Program-made: the position numbers and the translations under genes | Source: Streptomyces alboniger | GTDB taxonomy: Bacteria > Actinomycetota > Actinomycetes > Streptomycetales > Streptomycetaceae | Assembly: GCF_008704395.1 (NCBI RefSeq) | Contig: NZ_CP023695.1 | Coordinates: 62,001-126,000 of the forward strand | Length of the DNA: 64,000 nucleotides | Direction: 5' to 3' | Shown here: piece after piece, positions 60,196-64,000 of the stretch | Position numbering within the stretch: the first letter of the stretch is position 1 | Layout: the number at the start of each line of letters is the position of its first letter | Notes under the pieces: model-generated | Databases searched by the model: none | The model's input: only the letters and a program-made list of their open reading frames with translations | What the model was told of the DNA's origin: nothing

Positions 60196-60357
60196 TTCGA
60201 ATCAGCTGACGCAGGGGCTAGTTTGACGTTCCCGATGCAGGCATCGGCGTTGCGTATGAACGGCTTTGTGGTCTTCAAGGGCCGCCCTTGCAAAATCGTC
60301 GGCATGCCGTCCTGGAAGACCGGCAAAGGCGACCAGGTCAAGGTCCCCCCTTTCTGA
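60196..60357 (+). pseudogene. eIF5A-like N-terminal fragment
   Basis: Fifty-three codons ending at TGA 60355-60357 read like the N-terminal half of eukaryotic eIF5A. Matching blocks in order are [27 protein letters not shown] and KTGK, the last containing the lysine that becomes hypusine in eukaryotes. By eye roughly two thirds of aligned residues agree with human eIF5A. The C-terminal OB-fold half is missing and no start codon is in frame upstream before FESADAG, so it is a fragment. Codons such as TTT, TTG, TCA and GCT are more AT-rich than in the neighbours, which suggests transfer. Bacteria normally use EF-P, which differs in this segment. Confidence 0.75.
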
Positions 60358-60459
60358 TCATTCCGGTGTGTATCGGCGCTACTTGCGTGTGCATTGCGGG
60401 ATCTTCCGCCTGGCAGAGCGCGATAGCTTCGCGCGTGAACCTGCCCAGGCTTCAGAGGC

Positions 60460-60765
60460 CATCACACCCTGCGAATTCGGACTCCCTGGCTGATCGCGAT
60501 AGCCGGCCCCACCGCCTTCCGCCCACGACTGGGAGAACTCCTCCTGGAAAGCGCGGCCCCGTACGCAGGACGTGCGTACTGCATCGCCCTGGCCACCTTC
60601 AGGCCCCCACCCGACGCCGACCTCTTGACCGCCTACCTCAATCGCTACCTGGCCTGCCCCGACCTGGGCTACGACCAGACATCCGCCCTTGGCACCCTGC
60701 TCCACCTCGACACCGCCCAAGGCACCGACCATGCGGCCCGCTTCCTCACGCCGGTCGGTCCCTGA
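60460..60765 (+). pseudogene. DUF6000-like C-terminal fragment
   Basis: An open stretch ending at TGA 60763-60765 encodes WLIAIAGPTAFRPRLGELLLE, then YAGRAYCIALATF, DLLTAYLNRYL and YDQTSALGTLLHLDTAQG. This resembles the C-terminal half of DUF6000-type proteins of actinomycetes. No start codon with a ribosome site is seen and the N-terminal half is absent. The family assignment is from memory of the pattern. Confidence 0.5.
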
Positions 60766-60779
60766 CAGCGGTGGGCACG

Positions 60780-61370
60780 CGAGCGGCCCGCAGGGCATGA
60801 GATCGGGGCTGCCGAATGCCGGGAGACCATGGCCCAGTACTGCTCCTTCGTCCAGATGAGCGCCCGGCACCGCGCGGTGCACTGGTCGTGAGGTTCGGCC
60901 AGGTGCCCCAGGGGATCGTCCGCTTTCGGGTATGCCTGTGCCGGGCCGTCGAGCGCCATCTCGACACCGCAGTACAGGCCGTCGGTGAAGACCACCGGGT
61001 GCTGCGTCCTCGGGCCCCCTGACGGCTTCCGCGTAGACGGTGCGCTGTCGGTCGTGCCACTGCGCCTCGCGGGCGGTAGGGGTCGAGGTGAACACTGGCC
61101 GCTTGGGTTCGGCACGGAGCTTCGGGACGGCCACGAGGCGTGTCAGCGGCCGGTCCTCGCGCACGGCGTTCGATGCGGAGACCAGGTAGGACAGGTGGTG
61201 CGCCCACGCGATCCGGCCTTCCTTGGCGCGTTCGGAGGTGACGCGGGCGCGCGGGCTGCGGATGGGATGGCCGCTGGAGAGTGCGATGCCGTCGCCCAAG
61301 CGCTGGAAGAGCCAGGCGCACTGACTGGGGTCGATGACGTTGAAGAGGAAGTGCGACGACCTGTGTCCGT
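60780..61370 (-). pseudogene. Hypothetical protein remnant, two frames
   Basis: Reading from about 61370 gives protein-like sequence: HFLFNVIDPSQCAWLFQRLG, then EGRIAWAHHLSYLVSASNAVRE and RPVFTSTPTAREAQWHDRQ. Near 61015 the sensible reading moves to a second frame: HPVVFTDGLYCGVEMALDGPA and ALIWTKEQYWAMVSR. I recognise no family. The break and the missing start suggest a pseudogene. Confidence 0.4.
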
Positions 61371-62145
61371 TGACCCGTTCTGGAGCACTCCCAAAGCGCG
61401 CGAGTTTGCCGAGCAGCGGTGCCCCAGCGCGCTCATCCGTCTCGGCCGCGAGCACTGCTCCTGGACACTCGCCACCCTCCGCGACCGGCTCGACTGCGCA
61501 CCCGCAACGGTTTCCCGACTGGAGCGGCGCAAGAGGGTCGTCGACCTGGACCTGGTCCGCCGCGCCGCGCAAGAGGTCGGCGTTCCGCGACACATCCTGA
61601 TGACTTTCCTGGCGCCACCCGCTCCGACGGTGCCGACGGCCACTAGAGGGACGGCCAGTCCGCACGCCCGTACTCACAGATGCTCTGTACCTTGGCCTAC
61701 ACGGGAACCCGAGCTGGTCACAGAGCCGAAGCCCTTTCGATGACCGAGGAGAGCCGACACGCCGCCCGTCGGCTGCTGGCACTCGCCCCGGCCGGGCTAC
61801 TGTTCCCCACCAGCCCCGCCGCCGTCGACCTGTGCACCGTTTGGTGTGCACTGGGCGCTCGGAGATGCCGGGGTCGCCCCGGAAGCCGGGAAGAACCTCC
61901 GTCCTGACCAATTCCCCACCGCTGAACGCAAGGCCCGCCTGGGCGCCGACATGGCACGCGCCTGGTGGGCTTGGGGACGACCAGAGCAGACCGCCCATTC
62001 CCTCCTCTACGCTTACCGAACCAGCCCCGGCGAGGTCCGGGACCGCCCCGCGACCCGCATCATCATCGACGAGTTGGCAGAACGCCACCTTCGCACCACC
62101 GGTGTCGGAAACTGCACACCGTCACCAATCGGCAGGCCTGTTTAG
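61365..62145 (+). pseudogene. XRE-family regulator remnant
   Basis: The first piece has a helix-turn-helix (LGREHCSWTLATLRDRLDCA, then TVSRLERRKRVVDLDLVRRAA), typical of XRE regulators of Streptomyces. A middle portion is missing. Further pieces in other frames (from about 61735 and 61846) read AARRLLALAPAGLLF, AAVDL and HWALGDAGVAPEAGKNLRPDQF, with ARAWWAWGRPEQTAHSLLYAY, the TPR-like C-terminal half of the same family. It stops within the left end of the IS5-like remnant, consistent with insertion near its 3' end. Confidence 0.65.
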
Positions 62146-62649
62146 GGCCTGTCCGACGGGTCAGGTAACCCGCCCGTTGGCCGGTTCGCTCTGTCCGGTG
62201 TGGGCGGGGTGATCTTTCCGATGACGAGTGGGCTCAACTCGAACCAAATCTGCCCAAGAGAGTTGGGCGAGGCCAACGTTGGCAGTGTCATCGGCGCGTG
62301 ATCAATGGGATTCAACTCCGACAGCGCACCGCCCTGCCATGGCGAGTTCTTCCGACCCGCTTCGGGAAGTGGAAGACGGTCTACGACCGCCCTCGCAGAT
62401 AGTCCGCGGATGGCACGTGGGAGCGTTTCCTACGGATGGCCCAGGCGAACGCCGACGTCGAGGGGCGAAACGACTGGAGTGTGGTGAGCGTGGATTCGAC
62501 GGTGTGCCGCGCCCATCAGCATGCTGTCGGAGCTCATCACCGCGTGCCCGGGGTAGTGGGGCGCCGGCGCCGTCCGGCCGAGCATCGCCTAGACGAGGGG
62601 CTCTAGAAGGCAAGTACGTGCCCTACCGATCCACCGGACAGGCTCTAAA
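62141..62649 (+). mobile_element. IS5-like insertion sequence remnant with terminal inverted repeats
   Basis: TTTAGGGCCTGTCC at 62141-62154 pairs with 62636-62649, whose reverse complement is TTTAGAGCCTGTCC (13 of 14). Inside, on the plus strand, is the N-terminal part of an IS5-type DDE transposase: DEWAQLEPNLPKR, VINGIQLRQRTALPWR, GKWKTVYDR, then an in-frame TAG, GTWERFLRMAQ, and VSVDSTVCRAHQHAVGAHH with the first catalytic Asp. The rest of the transposase is deleted, leaving a 509-base non-autonomous copy. Confidence 0.8.
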
Positions 62650-63756
62650 CCTAGCCATCGATAGACCTCGCCGTAAGCCTGGGAAGCGGAGCATGTTCTC
62701 AGGCTGACCATCGCGGAGAGTCGGAAGGCACGGAGCAGGCCGCGGTGATAGAGGCGCGGACGACGCATGTTGCCGCTGACGCGGCCGGAGTCTCGCGGCA
62801 TGGGTGAGAGGCCGACGAAGGACGCGAGGCGGTCGGCCGTGCCGAAAGCCTCCAGGTCTCCACCAGTGGCGGCGATGAACTCGACGCCGAGGAGGGTGCC
62901 CATGCCCGGCCGGGATCCGGATCACCGTTACGTGTCGGTGCTCGTTGAACCGGGCCCCGATAAGCGCGTTAGTTTCAGCGAGTTCCTCGTCGAGGGCCAG
63001 CACGCCCTTGGCGATGCGGGCGACCATGGCGGTCGCGAGAGTCTCTCCCGGCAACGGCAAGGCGGTGTGCTGGGTCTTGGCCGCCTCGACAGCTGTCTCC
63101 GCCGAGCGCGAGGGCGTTGTTCGCCCTGCGGTTCTTCAAGTTGGGTTCCGATCCGCCTGGCCCCGCTGCGACGGATCGCGGCCGGCAACTGGTAGCCGGT
63201 CAGTAGAACGACCGGGCCCTTCTTACTCAGGTTCAGCCCGCACTCCAACACCAGCAAGAACTCGAGGAGTTGACTGCGCAACCGGTTGGTCTGGCGGGTC
63301 CGGTCGTTGACAAAGTCGAGGTGGCGAGCGGTCAGAGTGCGCAGGTCGACGGCTATCTCATCACCGGGCCGCAGGAGACCGAGGTCCTGGCGCATGCGTG
63401 CCTGGTCGGCGATGACAAACGCGTCCTTTTCCTCCGTCTCGCCCTGGCCGCGGTAGGCCGTCGACACCTGGTGCACGGCCAGGCCGGGACCAGCGGCTGC
63501 TCGTGGCTGAGCAAGAGGCCGATAGGCAGGGCGGCGCCACCGTGGTTGATGTCGTCCACCGCCCACAGGGCTCCTCGGCGAGCGCGAGCACCTCTGCGAT
63601 CAGCTCCAGTAGGGCCGGTCCGTCGTTGAAGACTCGGTGTGACAGGAGGCGGTCGCCGCGCTCGCAGACCACTACGCAGTGGTGGTGTTCTTTGCCGATG
63701 CCCACTCCGGCCCAGATCCAGGGCGCGGTCACCTCCGCCAGCTCGTCGTCACACAT
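62650..63756 (-). pseudogene. IS110-family transposase, truncated and frameshifted
   Basis: From ATG 63756 the frame reads IWAGVGIGKEHHHCVVV, the DEDD nuclease start of IS110 transposases. Sensible sequence then moves between frames: DAFVIADQARMRQDL, LVLLTGYQLPAAIRRSG-like (63260-63180), ALPGETLATAMVARIAKGV, and FIAATGGDLEAFGTADRLASF with LSPMPRDSGRVSGNMRRP, RYHRGLLRAF-like in the Tnp20 region. It ends abruptly at the right repeat of the IS5-like remnant. The last 30 or so residues of the family are lost. Confidence 0.8.
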
Positions 63757-64000
63757 CGATCCCGCAGACGACCTCGCCGACGTTGTCCTACACAGCGATC
63801 GGGTCGCGTATCCCCATGAGCGGTCGAGTCGTCGCGGGGCTCCGGGCAGCCACGTTCTTTAAGCCGTCCAACGGCGACAAGCTCACAGCCCTACCCAGAA
63901 CCCCTGGGTCCGCCGATCTTACGAATGACCGGATCACCCACGCTTGGAAGGTAGGGCAAGCTCAGCCCCGGCGGTCGGAGCCCGGCCGCACCGTCACCTC
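63757..64000. other. Window end, no gene seen
   Basis: The last 244 bases lie upstream of the IS110 remnant and show no supported gene on either strand. They may include the end of that element. Confidence 0.3.

Noticed and set aside
1..64000. CGCCGGCG-type LmbU target sites
   Set aside because: This octamer is frequent by chance in such GC-rich DNA, so matches carry no information without binding data.
1..64000. CRISPR arrays, tRNA or rRNA genes
   Set aside because: No regularly spaced repeats and no recognisable RNA gene sequence were seen on either strand.

Overview
The window is high-GC DNA with actinomycete gene structure: GTG and TTG starts behind purine-rich ribosome binding sites, ATGA-type overlaps, and a TTA codon confined to a regulator. 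The gene set (SARP and LmbU regulators, NRPS, type II PKS, DrrAB pump, NucA/NucB nuclease, ISKra4/IS110/IS5 remnants) points to a Streptomyces or close relative. I did not recognise the species or the final product.

Positions 1 to about 48.6 kb hold one biosynthetic gene cluster, cut at the left edge. A giant NRPS gene (1-14691, minus, incomplete) carries C-A-T-E / C-A-T / C-A-T-E / C-A. Facing away from it is a SARP activator. Then come a glycosyltransferase (minus) and rmlA-rmlB (plus) for dTDP-4-keto-6-deoxyglucose, an LmbU-family regulator with a TTA codon, a type II thioesterase and a DrrA/DrrB exporter. A minus-strand block follows: a reductase/epimerase, a DUF1707 protein, a second NRPS (A-T-E-C-half C-A with an FkbM methyltransferase insert-T) and a P450. 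A YidB-like protein, an NDP-hexose 2,3-dehydratase and a second glycosyltransferase come next.

From 38.1 to 46.4 kb a tight plus-strand operon encodes a small reducing type II PKS: ACP, ketosynthase, chain-length-factor-like protein, AMP-ligase, an EncP-like phenylalanine ammonia-lyase, two hotdog dehydratases (the second frameshifted) and a second ACP. A convergent ketoreductase and a DDAH-family hydrolase lie beyond it. My reading is that Phe becomes cinnamate, which is activated, extended and dehydrated to a phenyl-polyenoyl chain. This chain decorates a D-residue-rich peptide containing a probable Thr residue methylated by the insert, and one or two deoxysugars are added. Domain types favour NRPS2 acting before NRPS1: NRPS2 starts without a C domain and ends in a T domain without an E domain, and NRPS1 begins with an LCL-like C domain.

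From 48.6 kb to the end is accessory DNA, mostly decayed. It holds a divergent pair of secreted proteins (NucA/NucB nuclease and a beta-rich protein with a trefoil-like tail), a broken ISKra4 element, a lipoprotein, a 5-oxoprolinase remnant, and an XRE regulator remnant abutting an IS5-like remnant next to a truncated IS110. Inside this graveyard is an intact two-gene unit (57352-60020): an EACC1-like adaptor followed by a single protein joining a caspase-like protease, a degenerate kinase-like domain and a PP2C phosphatase. Directly after it lies a short fragment closely resembling the N-terminal half of eukaryotic eIF5A. This eukaryote-like island is the most unusual part of the window.
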